Shown here piece by piece: positions 28,420-37,140 of a stretch of 64,000 nt of DNA (position 1 is the first letter of the stretch; each line of letters starts with the position of its first letter). The notes under the pieces were generated by a model. That model was given only the letters and a program-made list of their open reading frames with translations. It was not told the DNA's origin and did not search any database. Source of the stretch: CAYWVO01 sp964461835 (GTDB taxonomy: Bacteria; Zixibacteria; MSB-5A5; WJJR01; JAJRUJ01); the NCBI GenBank assembly GCA_964461835.1, contig CAYWVO010000012.1, positions 11,012 to 75,011 of the forward strand, in the 5' to 3' direction. Both the position numbers and the translations under genes were made by a program.

Positions 28420-29496
28420 TTATTCCTCTCCCAGATACCGCTCCAGGACATCGCCCCATCCGCGTTGCTGGATTTCTTCCAGCAACGCCTGGTTAATAGG
28501 CTCACGCAGTTGGCTGTCTTGCGGCAGCGCGATCGCATAGTCCTGGCGAAAAAAGGTCACCGGCAACACCCGCACCCGGCCGGCGAGTTCAGTTTTACTC
28601 AGGTAGCGAAGAATCGGCGCGTCATACACAAACGCTTCGATATCTCCCCGCGCGAGCGCCTGCAATCCTTGCAACGGGGTTTGATACTCAGAAAACGAGA
28701 TTGACCGTTCGGCCAAATAGGCTGCACTGGTCGAGTTCGGAATCGAGCCAACTTCGACGAAGGGCAAATCGCCGGGTCCCTTCACCGCCGATTCCAGCTG
28801 CGAAACGGTCAACGATGAAGCGATGGTGGCCGTGAATCCGGACACGACAATAATCGCGGCGAACATCCAGATCAGCCCGAGCAATCTGCCAAGTAACGTG
28901 CGTGGTGCTTTGTCACCATAGCCAACTGTTGTCATCGTGACCGCCGACCACCATACACCGGAACCGATCCCCTCAAGAAATGTACCGCCGAACTGCTCCG
29001 GGTTCTTTCGGCGCTCCACGAACCAGACAATGACCCCGATCAACACCAATAACACCAGTAACGCACCAACAGCGGTAAGGAATTCCAGCGAGACAAAGCG
29101 CGACACGGTCGTCAACAAGCCGCTTTTTCCTGAAGACGAGACTGCAATGGTCAAACCGGTAGAATAGAACGGATGGCTGAAGTCAACCGTCGTCTCTCGC
29201 TTCGCGGTAACGGTCAACGCCGCGGCGACCGCGTCGAGTGTCGTATCGCGCAACCCCTCCAGCAGGCCTTCAAGGTCACGCTCAACGAGTCGAAAACGCA
29301 GTCCGAGCTTGTCCGCAATGTCCTGCCACAGCTCAATACTGATTCCCTGCCAGGTTCCATCAGTGTTCTCGATGACAAACGGCACTGTCTCTTTAGTGCC
29401 AACAACCAATTCACGGTCGGGAACAGGCCGGCCGCATGCGCCAACTGCTCCCAAAATCAACACCAAAACACATCCGGATATAATTAACGCGCGCAT
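28420..29496 (-). CDS. Prokaryotic ionotropic glutamate receptor-like K+ channel (GluR0 type)
   Basis: 358 aa from ATG 29496 (AGAGG eight bases upstream). Order of parts: a signal/lipobox-like segment ('LILGAVGACG'); the first lobe of an amino-acid-binding SBP domain (residues ~28-120, 'ELVVGTKETVPFVIE', 'RETTVDFSHPFYSTGLTIAV'); TM1 (~139-159); a pore loop with the K+ selectivity filter 'TTVGYGD' (190-195); TM2 (~204-227) ending 'SGFTATIASSLTV', which resembles the M3 'SYTANLAAF' region of animal receptors; then the second SBP lobe (to the C-terminus). There is no M4, as in Synechocystis GluR0. It is probably a ligand-gated K+ channel of the inner membrane with its binding domain outside. The ligand is not predictable here. 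Confidence 0.88.
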   Translation of the reverse strand: MRALIISGCVLVLILGAVGACGRPVPDRELVVGTKETVPFVIENTDGTWQGISIELWQDIADKLGLRFRLVERDLEGLLEGLRDTTLDAVAAALTVTAKRETTVDFSHPFYSTGLTIAVSSSGKSGLLTTVSRFVSLEFLTAVGALLVLLVLIGVIVWFVERRKNPEQFGGTFLEGIGSGVWWSAVTMTTVGYGDKAPRTLLGRLLGLIWMFAAIIVVSGFTATIASSLTVSQLESAVKGPGDLPFVEVGSIPNSTSAAYLAERSISFSEYQTPLQGLQALARGDIEAFVYDAPILRYLSKTELAGRVRVLPVTFFRQDYAIALPQDSQLREPINQALLEEIQQRGWGDVLERYLGEE

Positions 29497-29788
29497 GATC
29501 AATTACCTCTGCTCTGTACAATCAAAAATCCAACATAATGAACACCAGTCGACCGCCAGACCTGAATCTATGGCGTAACCTAGAAGTATATCAACAATAA
29601 TCTGCAGCCGAGGAAATCAGCAGGTTAGATCATCCAGCAAGGGGATGGTCTCTTGCGAACAATCCAGAAACCTATTACCTTAGCAATGTTTGTAAGTCAA
29701 TTTGGGAGACGGCGTCCGGGTAGTTTCTGATATCTGCGCCACGAAAGCAACCGTGCGGCGGGACACCGATACCGTAATAAATGTCTCG
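29497..29788. other. Divergent intergenic region
   Basis: About 290 bases between the channel gene (minus) and the sensor kinase (plus). It must hold both promoters. I see only weak sigma-70 matches (for example TTGATA on the minus strand near 29594-29599) and no -24/-12 element, inverted repeat or small gene I would defend. Confidence 0.4.
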
Positions 29789-32140
29789 ATGAAAGAACCG
29801 ACCACTTATCAGAGAACTCCGGCATATTTACCTGGGAGAGTGGCCGCAGCTCTCCTGGCAATTTTTCTGCTCTCGAATGCAAACACCTTCGCTAAATGGC
29901 TGGATTTCGAATTTACGAAATCGGAAGCTGGCGAGTTTTTGCTCGTCGATGATTTCCAGCGGGATGGCAACTATTATAAGATCACGGGAGATACTTCCGG
30001 AAAGCATTTTGTTTATTACCGCAATGTGCGAATCGGCGAGGGGTACCTTTGGCAGAAAAACTTATCGAGGCGGCACTATCGGATCTTCATGGTTGACAGA
30101 GGTCAATTCTGGCCGATGCAAATTCTGGTTGTGACAAGAGAGGACACCTGCCTTCATGCTTACCTCCTGCCGTGTTCAGAGGAAGAGGGGGAAGAATTTT
30201 CCCTCGCGCCAGTGTGCGGCCCGGATGTCTCCGCTAACGGCGACCACAAATGGGACTGTTATGTAGGAGCGGCCGCAAGTGTGGAACTCAATGACGATAC
30301 GATCCCGGACTTCGTGGTTACGATCGGGTGCGGGTACGATAAGACTGAGCGCGGTCTCGTGGCGTTCGATGGACAAGATGGGGCAATTCTCTGGCATCAA
30401 TTGACAGCGGCCACGCCACAAGATGATATCATCGTTGAGGATATTGATTTTGACGGCGAACGGGAAATTATCTTCGAATCCTGGGGGCCGGATAATGGCC
30501 ACGTGATTGACAGTACCAGCGATCACTACGCCTATATCTACATCCTCAATCGGCGTGGCGAGTTTGAACGGATCATCAATACCGGCGTCCGCCACACTGA
30601 CTGCACCGTCGTTTACGATCGCCTACGAAAAAAATGGGCAATTTACTTTGCGATGGCTGACACGGACACGAGTGAAGTGGCGGACCGTCTCGCGCGGTAC
30701 GATCCCCTTTCCGGAAAGATCGATAAGCACGTTGGTAATCCGGAGTGGGATATTCGTCGCATTTATTCAGTGATCCCCCGGGAGTCAGCATCTGCGCAAC
30801 TCTTCGTGTCCACCTCGGGATTTTCCGCCGCGTCCTTTGATTTAGACCTTAACGAACTTCACGCCAAAGAATTCAATAAGAAAAGTTCAATCCGGCTCGT
30901 GAGAGATATCGACCGAGACGGGGTGGTGGAAGCCGTGTTCAATACTCGCGATTCCGTCTGGGTAACCGATGCGTCCCTGCAGGTCGTAGGAAGCATCCGT
31001 AGTCGGCACTACTTTATCAATAATATTCAATACTATGAGGACACGGATCACGAGCCGCACGTGTGGGTGTCGGAGGACGACCGAGACGGCCGATCCATCC
31101 ATTTGTCCTACCGTGTCACCCGGTACAAAAGTCCACCACCGCCACCCCACGAGGGTTTCTCGCTGGTTACCCTGTTGTTGATTGGTTCAACAGGGTTGGT
31201 CATCGGCGCCGGCATTGTGTTTGTCATTGTCCGTTTCGCCCGACCGGTTGCTGTTTCGACCAAAACCAATGCGCACCATGCTGCCGCGGCAAATGAACTA
31301 TTGGATTCACTGGCCGTTTTCGCGCATGGCCAGATGGTCCGCTCAGAATTGAATACCTTCGCCCGGCTGGGCAAGAATTTCAAATACGAGGGAGCAACCT
31401 CCTCCACTGCCAAAGAGCACTTGCGGAATTCCGCCCGAGAATACCTGGTGACCGTGGATCCACACCTGCGCCGCCTGATCTCGACCGAATCGCTCGACCA
31501 GCTTTCGAAGGAACGTCGCAAAACGGTTAACGAGATTACCGACCACTTGCGGTCGCACGCCCGCGCGATTGTCGCCAATCCGACGAATTCAGAGGAATGG
31601 GCGTCGATTGGGGAAGCCGTGGCGGCGGACATCACAAAACTGAAACAATGGATCCGGGACACCCGCAAGTCGCTGGAGGAGTTCTTCCGTGCCGACCCGA
31701 TTGATGCACTTAAAGCGGCCGAAACTGTCACCCGGCGTTCACTCGCTGCGGAGAAATTACAAATTGCGATCGATGAGACCGTCGCCGGACTGAATCTCCC
31801 AGTATTCTTTGATCCAACCAAGTTGACCGCCGTTTTTGAGGAAATGATCGCTAATGCCATTACCGTACTCGACGGTCGTGCCGACGCCGAAATCACCGTA
31901 ACCGTCAGCCAGCTCGCCGATACGGTCATAGTACTCGTCGTCGATAACGGTCCCGGTATCCCTCTTCAGGATCAACCACGCATTTTCGATCGCGGTTACT
32001 CTCGGAAAGAGGCTGGAGGATTCGGTTTGTATTTCGTCAAAACGACCCTGGAGCGATACGGCGGTGCAATCATGCTGGTGCAGAGCGACCCAAGCGGTAC
32101 CTCATTCAAACTCACATTCAGGATGATCCACAGTGGTTAA
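29789..32140 (+). CDS. Membrane sensor histidine kinase with extracytoplasmic propeller-like domain
   Basis: 783 aa from ATG 29789; the frame is open back to 29702 but only the ATG gives a sensible signal anchor ('RVAAALLAIFLLSNANTFA'). Residues ~40-445 are extracytoplasmic and have several Asp-rich FG-GAP/VCBS-like calcium loops ('ELNDDTIPDFVV', 'DIDFDGEREIIFES', 'DIDRDGVVEAVFN'), suggesting a beta-propeller. TM2 spans ~457-482. The cytoplasmic part has a helical dimerisation region; H513 in 'AHGQMVRSELNTF' is my candidate phospho-acceptor, as no textbook H-box is present. The ATPase domain is complete: 'EEMIANAI' (N box), 'VDNGPGIP' (G1), 'IFDRGYSRK' (F) and 'GGFGLYFVK' (G2). It overlaps the response regulator gene by 8 bases, so they form a pair. 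Confidence 0.85.
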   Translation: MKEPTTYQRTPAYLPGRVAAALLAIFLLSNANTFAKWLDFEFTKSEAGEFLLVDDFQRDGNYYKITGDTSGKHFVYYRNVRIGEGYLWQKNLSRRHYRIFMVDRGQFWPMQILVVTREDTCLHAYLLPCSEEEGEEFSLAPVCGPDVSANGDHKWDCYVGAAASVELNDDTIPDFVVTIGCGYDKTERGLVAFDGQDGAILWHQLTAATPQDDIIVEDIDFDGEREIIFESWGPDNGHVIDSTSDHYAYIYILNRRGEFERIINTGVRHTDCTVVYDRLRKKWAIYFAMADTDTSEVADRLARYDPLSGKIDKHVGNPEWDIRRIYSVIPRESASAQLFVSTSGFSAASFDLDLNELHAKEFNKKSSIRLVRDIDRDGVVEAVFNTRDSVWVTDASLQVVGSIRSRHYFINNIQYYEDTDHEPHVWVSEDDRDGRSIHLSYRVTRYKSPPPPPHEGFSLVTLLLIGSTGLVIGAGIVFVIVRFARPVAVSTKTNAHHAAAANELLDSLAVFAHGQMVRSELNTFARLGKNFKYEGATSSTAKEHLRNSAREYLVTVDPHLRRLISTESLDQLSKERRKTVNEITDHLRSHARAIVANPTNSEEWASIGEAVAADITKLKQWIRDTRKSLEEFFRADPIDALKAAETVTRRSLAAEKLQIAIDETVAGLNLPVFFDPTKLTAVFEEMIANAITVLDGRADAEITVTVSQLADTVIVLVVDNGPGIPLQDQPRIFDRGYSRKEAGGFGLYFVKTTLERYGGAIMLVQSDPSGTSFKLTFRMIHSG

Positions 32141-33485
32141 AGCACGGCCCCGCATCCTCATCGTCGATGACGATCGTACGTTCGTCGACAACCTGAGCCA
32201 GATGATCGGCGAGGACTATGAATGCGAGAAACTGTATTCGGCGCTTCATTGCCGGGAACTCAATGACTACGGGCAGTATGATGTCATCATGCTGGATATC
32301 CGCTTTCCGGAACCGATCTCGGGTCTCGACCTCTTGCGAGAAATCAAGATCAGCGATCCCTATGTACCGGTGATTATGATCAGCGATACAGAATCCGCCC
32401 CGGTCGTGGTGGAGGCAATGAAGCGGGGAGCCAGCGATTACATCGGCAAGACCCCCGATCGTCAGCAACTCAAACTGACCATCACCAAAGCGATTCAGGA
32501 AGTACGCCGGAACGAAACATTGGGTCTGTTACGACAGGAGATTGATTCCCGAGTCGGTCAATTGGTCGGCAACAGTGAGGCATTACAGCGAATCCGTCGG
32601 CAGATTGACAAAGTGTCTTGCAGTACCAGCCCGGTGCTTCTTCTGGGAGAGAGCGGTACCGGCAAGGAATTGGTGGCCCGGGCAATCCATCGGCGGAGTG
32701 CTCAACGGAACCATCCCTTCATCGCAGTAAATTGCGCCGCCATTCCCGAGGGTCTGCTGGAAAGTGAACTCTTCGGACACGAGAAAGGTGCATTTACCGA
32801 TGCCCGCCGGCAGAAAAAAGGCCAGTTCGAGCTGGCAGGCGAAGGGACCATCTTCCTGGACGAAATCGCCGACATCGCACTGCCGCATCAGGCCAAACTG
32901 CTGCGCGTTTTACAAGAGCGAGAATTCCGCCGGGTAGGCGGCGAAATGGACATTCAGCTGTCCTGCCGGGTGATCGCCGCAACTAATAAAACTCTCATGC
33001 GGGAAATCGAGGCAGGCCGGTTTCGCGATGATTTGTATTGGCGGTTGGCAGTAGTAAAAATCCAGGTACCGCCTCTTCGCGAAAGGAAGGCCGATATCCC
33101 TTTATTGACGAAACACTTTATCCAACGGAAAGCCTCTGAACAAAAAAAGCGAGTCATGGGTGTGGATCGGGAAACGCTGGAAGCCATGGTTGCCTATTCC
33201 TGGCCGGGGAATATTCGCGAATTGGAAAACTGTATCGAATGTGCCATTGTCCACGCCGAAGGAGAAATCCTCACCAGGGAACTATTCCCGCAACTGTCCC
33301 CCGGCGAGCGGGCCGCCATTCCCAGTTACGGTGTCGAGAAGGAACGCGCGTTACATCGATTTCAACGTGATTATATCAAAACCATGCTGAGTTTGACCAA
33401 CAACAACATCACTCAGGCAGCAACAAAGATGGGGGTGACTCGGCAAGGCTTATTGAAGATGATGAAAGAAATCGGCTTGCGGTGA
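32133..33485 (+). CDS. Sigma-54-dependent response regulator (NtrC family)
   Basis: 450 aa, GTG start inside the kinase gene (8-bp overlap). Receiver domain 1-~125 with acidic pocket 'IVDDDR', phospho-acceptor D55 in 'VIMLDIRFP', the conserved 'MISDT' and K105. The AAA+ domain has Walker A 'GESGTGKE' (171-178), Walker B 'TIFLDEIAD' (238-246), and the sigma-54 contact loop GAFTDA (218-223) instead of GAFTGA. A Fis-type helix-turn-helix closes the protein ('NNNITQAATKMGVTRQGLLK'). It should activate -24/-12 promoters when phosphorylated by the kinase. The best candidate promoter in reach is at 33657-33672, in front of the envelope/Hsp70 gene block. Confidence 0.93.
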   Translation: MVKARPRILIVDDDRTFVDNLSQMIGEDYECEKLYSALHCRELNDYGQYDVIMLDIRFPEPISGLDLLREIKISDPYVPVIMISDTESAPVVVEAMKRGASDYIGKTPDRQQLKLTITKAIQEVRRNETLGLLRQEIDSRVGQLVGNSEALQRIRRQIDKVSCSTSPVLLLGESGTGKELVARAIHRRSAQRNHPFIAVNCAAIPEGLLESELFGHEKGAFTDARRQKKGQFELAGEGTIFLDEIADIALPHQAKLLRVLQEREFRRVGGEMDIQLSCRVIAATNKTLMREIEAGRFRDDLYWRLAVVKIQVPPLRERKADIPLLTKHFIQRKASEQKKRVMGVDRETLEAMVAYSWPGNIRELENCIECAIVHAEGEILTRELFPQLSPGERAAIPSYGVEKERALHRFQRDYIKTMLSLTNNNITQAATKMGVTRQGLLKMMKEIGLR

Positions 33486-33588
33486 TGGAAACTCCGGTTG
33501 ACACCCCTGTTTTCGCCATTACAACAACTTACCGCAATTCACCTTCCTCACCGTTAACTGCAGTTTCCGACCTGCCAAAAACCCCGGG

Positions 33589-33606
33589 GGTTCGTCTCGG
33601 CGAACC
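33589..33606. other. Inverted repeat after the response regulator
   Basis: GGTTCG and CGAACC flank six bases, about 100 bases past the stop of the regulator gene, next to the near-palindrome AACCCCGGGGGTT. It may act as a terminator or attenuator separating the two-component genes from the downstream block, but there is no T tract, so the assignment is weak. Confidence 0.3.
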
Positions 33607-33656
33607 TTCCCCATAACCTGCTGTCATTGCACTGCTTAGCCAGCTCTCCCCGCAGT

Positions 33657-33672
33657 TGGCATGGGGGTTGAT
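33657..33672 (+). promoter_or_regulatory. Candidate sigma-54 (-24/-12) promoter
   Basis: TGGCAT, five bases, TTGAT: the spacing and the -24 GG match the sigma-54 consensus TGGCAC-N5-TTGCW, but the -12 element reads GA instead of the nearly invariant GC. It sits 40 bases upstream of the AAGGAG of the DUF4282 gene and just downstream of a sigma-54 activator gene. Transcription would start near 33684 and could cover all genes to 42998. Confidence 0.45.
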
Positions 33673-33723
33673 ATAACGTTCGCCAAATGAACAGATCTTG
33701 AACAAAAAGGAAGGAGCGTGATC

Positions 33724-34005
33724 ATGGGTGATTTTCTGGCCTTTCGCCGGATGATAACCCCCTTCATCATCCAGGCAATCTTCTGGATCGGGGTAGCGTT
33801 TAGTTTCATCGGCGGCATTGTCATCATTGTTCTTGCAGCAACCCAGAATTACATCGCGGTTGGTTTGCTGGTTGGTTTCGGCATGATGATCATTGGGCCG
33901 TTTGTGGCCCGAATTCAATGCGAGCTGCTCATTTTGTCGTTTCGCATTCACGATAATCTCGTGGACATCAACAGGAAAACCAAAGCGCAGGAAACTAATG
34001 CCTGA
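33724..34005 (+). CDS. DUF4282 small membrane protein
   Basis: 93 aa. The ATG at 33724 has AAGGAG seven bases upstream; a GTG six bases earlier is too close to it. Two transmembrane helices ('IIQAIFWIGVAFSFIGGIVIIVLA' split by a short loop from 'VGLLVGFGMMIIGPFVARI') and the family pattern 'FRRMITP..I..IFWIG' and 'RIQCELLILSFRI.DNL' identify DUF4282. The function of the family is unknown to me. It is the first gene after the candidate sigma-54 promoter and probably an inner-membrane part of the same system as the genes that follow. Confidence 0.85.
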   Translation: MGDFLAFRRMITPFIIQAIFWIGVAFSFIGGIVIIVLAATQNYIAVGLLVGFGMMIIGPFVARIQCELLILSFRIHDNLVDINRKTKAQETNA

Positions 34006-34091
34006 TCATGGGATGTCCCAGCGGCATCGGGACGGACACAGGGGTTACTGCCAAATAAGAGGATGCACCCAACCTTCATCGGAGGAAACAA

Positions 34092-35747
34092 ATGATTCGC
34101 ATGATTGCTCTTTCAATCGGACTGACCATCGCTGTGATTTTCAACCTTACTGGCCGGGCGGGCGCCGAAGAATACGTACGCAAGGCGGTGACGGCGGTTG
34201 AGACGGTCGTCCTGACGTCTCCCAAAGTGAAACTCAATGCTCAACAAGACAGCCTGCTGCGTGAGGCCTTCAGTCGCTTCATCATGAAGGAATGCTATGA
34301 TGAAGTACCGTTGCGCGCCAAAGACCAGGCCCAGATCCGGGCCCGTCTGGCCAACGAGGTCGTGACGGTCGATGGTGGCGACGGGCAGCTCACTTCCATC
34401 ATTAATGAATTGGTCGCACCTGCACTGGTCAAGGTTATGGAGGCGACGCTTAAGTGGCGCACGGAAAAAGACAATCCTCACTTCGACGAAGATACCTTCA
34501 TTAGACTGAAAGCCAAGGACCTGGGCATCACGGTCGAGGATTTCGAACGGATGATGAAGTGCGGATACCTGTATGTACCCTTCCTGTCTGAGTTGAAAAG
34601 CTCAGGGTCCGGGAAGGACGCCAATTTTACTCTTAAAGGCGGTACGGTCTGGTACTATCTGGATATCGATGCTAAACCAGACCCGGTCCTGGTATACCGA
34701 GCGAAGGTGAGTTCCACAGGCATGACTGGACTTTGGTCAAACTTCCTCAAAGATAAAAAACTCACGCCGGAGTCGGAAGCATTCTGCAGCGCAGCAAAAC
34801 GACTGGCGGAGAATGTTTACGTAAAAAGCACCACGAAAATTCCTGATATCCGTCGAGCTTGCACTATCACCGAAATCGTGGAAAACTCCCCCGGCTTCCG
34901 TTTAGGATTTCGAGAAGGTCTCATTCTTGACGATCGGTATGCCGTCATTGACCGTTATGAAGACCAGTCAGGGAACGAACACGAGAAACGTATCGGCTTT
35001 TTCATGGTGAAGCGCGTGACGGATAATCGAGATGATCGCACTAAACTTAGTTGGGGTAGACCAGTCATCGGCAGCGGCAATATGGCAGAGGGCATGATGG
35101 TGCGGGAGATTCCTAAAACTGCGATCGATCTTTCGATCCGCACTACCTGGCGTCCGCTCGCGTTTGACTCGCTGCGGGTTTCCAATCTCGGAACGACCTA
35201 CTTCAGTCTGGAGGATACCACTTCCACGGGAGTCTTCACCATCGACGTCGATCTGCAAATGAATATCGGGCGCAAGCTGGGGATATCACAGTTTTTCCTT
35301 GACCTCGGTGCCGGCTACGGGTACGCACCGGTAAAACTGAACCTGTTTGATAACACCGAAATCAACCACGGCACATCCCTCGCCGTGCACGGAGGTCTGA
35401 TGAAACGGATATACCTGGGACGCTCGGCCTTTGTGATCGGCGGGGATTTTGTTTTCGAGCGTCTCTCATTTAAGGAGAAAGTGAACAACACGGAATATAT
35501 GCTCTATCGTGATTTCATCAGCGGCATCTTCCGTGCCGGATTCGATTATGCGCTCAGTTCGTCGCTTAATATCGGATTACGCGGCGGTTACACGATCGCT
35601 GAGAAAAGCGCTGACTGGAAGCTGAAAATAAACGACGAAAAGCCTGCATGGTACGAAGGCCAGGGCGTGGCGATTGACCATGACGGTCCCTACGCTTCGT
35701 TGGTCTTCAGTTATGCGCTACCGTCACTGTTCTGGTCACCCTTTTAG
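34092..35747 (+). CDS. Exported protein with probable C-terminal outer-membrane beta-barrel
   Basis: 551 aa; ATG with GGAGG upstream; signal peptide to about residue 25 ('LTIAVIFNLTGRAGA'). Residues ~30-330 form a soluble part. In it, residues ~257-320 have a striking block, 'VENSPGFRLGFREGLILDD' then 'RYAVIDRYEDQSG', 'KRIGFFMVKRVTDNR', which I recall from hypothetical exported proteins of Bacteroidetes, without a known role. Residues ~345-551 show alternating amphipathic strands with Gly/aromatic girdles ('LDLGAGYGYAPVKL', 'AFVIGGDFVFERLSF', 'SSLNIGLRGGYTIAE') and the chain ends in Phe, as outer-membrane barrels do. I infer an outer-membrane protein with a periplasmic domain. The next gene starts 54 bases downstream. 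Confidence 0.6.
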   Translation: MIRMIALSIGLTIAVIFNLTGRAGAEEYVRKAVTAVETVVLTSPKVKLNAQQDSLLREAFSRFIMKECYDEVPLRAKDQAQIRARLANEVVTVDGGDGQLTSIINELVAPALVKVMEATLKWRTEKDNPHFDEDTFIRLKAKDLGITVEDFERMMKCGYLYVPFLSELKSSGSGKDANFTLKGGTVWYYLDIDAKPDPVLVYRAKVSSTGMTGLWSNFLKDKKLTPESEAFCSAAKRLAENVYVKSTTKIPDIRRACTITEIVENSPGFRLGFREGLILDDRYAVIDRYEDQSGNEHEKRIGFFMVKRVTDNRDDRTKLSWGRPVIGSGNMAEGMMVREIPKTAIDLSIRTTWRPLAFDSLRVSNLGTTYFSLEDTTSTGVFTIDVDLQMNIGRKLGISQFFLDLGAGYGYAPVKLNLFDNTEINHGTSLAVHGGLMKRIYLGRSAFVIGGDFVFERLSFKEKVNNTEYMLYRDFISGIFRAGFDYALSSSLNIGLRGGYTIAEKSADWKLKINDEKPAWYEGQGVAIDHDGPYASLVFSYALPSLFWSPF

Positions 35748-35801
35748 TAGGCTGACCGTGACGATGCAATCGCTGAAGAATGCGCACAAGGAGAAGTGAC
35801 C

Positions 35802-37082
35802 ATGAGATTTTCAACACGATCCATCCTGCTGATACCGGTCATGCTGATTGGCCTGCCGCACGGCACGGCGCTGGCGGATGACTGTACACCGCCGGTTTCC
35901 AAAGAAGTGAGTTACTTTGCGCCGAGCCCGGAAGTTGCGTCGGCAGTGGTGCTCAAAGTGTGGGGTATCGGGGATGGCGGAAATGACCGGGAACGAAACA
36001 ACAACGGGATTATTGACGCAAAAAAAGCTGCCTGCTGGCATGTCCTCTTTGCCGAACCCGACAATTTGCTGCGCACGCGTGACATGCGCCTGGCCTTCGA
36101 ACCGTTGGCCGAATCATTCTGGTGCCTGGACACAATATCCAACTTCATCACTTCCGTGTCCCCCATCCGCAAGTCGGTGCAGCATGGCCCGAAAGGAAAA
36201 CAACGTAAGGTGCTGGTTGAGGCCGGTGTTAACATTGAGACGATCTCCACGTGGCTGGCCGATCACAATATTGCCGTCACCCTGCAAACGCGCTATACCA
36301 TCATGGTTCTGCCGTGGGTCCCGCGCGGTGAAAATCCGCTGGCCGAGCTGGAAGCAGACCCCAAGTTGCGCTCCGCGGCGAATGTTATCCAGCAGCATTT
36401 TCCGCCACACCGATACGAGGTAAAGAATCCCTCTGGAGAATTACGCCTCCAAGAAGTTATTAAAGCCACGGACCTGGTGGAGGACAACCCGGACGATTAT
36501 CACTACCGGATTGCGCTTTCTCAGGGTGCGGATATTTACCTCACTTATGAGATTACAATCAACCCCCTGGAAGTCCACGGTCAGAAATTGCATCAAGCAG
36601 AAATGCGACTTGAGGCGTACGAAACCGCCACTGCCAAAATGTTGGGCACGCAAACCGGGTACAGTGACCAACGTGCGAAAAGCGCCTCCGAACAAATGCT
36701 GATTGAAGAGGCCTTCGCCAAAGCTACGCACGCGCTCAAGGCCGGGATGCAGGAGTACTGGTTCGACTGTCTCACACGAGGTACTCCCTTCCGCGTGGTT
36801 GTCAAACTCCCCGAAGACCTCGACCGGAGGGGATTTCGTGAGATCCAACGATGCTATGCCGGCGGAATCGAATCGCTGTTTACAGATCACCGAGAAACGG
36901 CAACCACCCGTAGTGTGATGGATTTTATGATCTGGGCAAATCCGGAACAGTTTGCCAACCTGCGAAACCTCGAAGACAAGATTTTGGATTGGATGGACGG
37001 CGAGTGCGCGGCGTGGACACTCGACATCCCCTACAGTATGGTCGGCAAGTTCTATCAGGGTGCAATCGTTGCCAATGATTGA
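35802..37082 (+). CDS. Exported protein, unknown function (related to 37141-38106)
   Basis: 426 aa from ATG 35802 (AGGAG upstream); signal peptide 'SILLIPVMLIGLPHGTALA', so probably periplasmic. No transmembrane helix follows. Near residue 163 it has 'YTIMVLPWVPRGENPLAEL' followed by 'LRSAANVIQQHF', which is matched by 'SYVILPAQERDPLAALD' then 'LRECAQALNELF' in the next gene product. The pattern reminds me of the DUF6175 family of exported proteins, but I cannot confirm this. It is embedded in the same-strand block between the barrel protein and its shorter relative. Confidence 0.55.
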   Translation: MRFSTRSILLIPVMLIGLPHGTALADDCTPPVSKEVSYFAPSPEVASAVVLKVWGIGDGGNDRERNNNGIIDAKKAACWHVLFAEPDNLLRTRDMRLAFEPLAESFWCLDTISNFITSVSPIRKSVQHGPKGKQRKVLVEAGVNIETISTWLADHNIAVTLQTRYTIMVLPWVPRGENPLAELEADPKLRSAANVIQQHFPPHRYEVKNPSGELRLQEVIKATDLVEDNPDDYHYRIALSQGADIYLTYEITINPLEVHGQKLHQAEMRLEAYETATAKMLGTQTGYSDQRAKSASEQMLIEEAFAKATHALKAGMQEYWFDCLTRGTPFRVVVKLPEDLDRRGFREIQRCYAGGIESLFTDHRETATTRSVMDFMIWANPEQFANLRNLEDKILDWMDGECAAWTLDIPYSMVGKFYQGAIVAND

Positions 37083-37140
37083 TTTGACGACAGTGGGGGA
37101 ATTGGCACTCAGCCTGGCAAAGGGCACATGAGATACGCAA

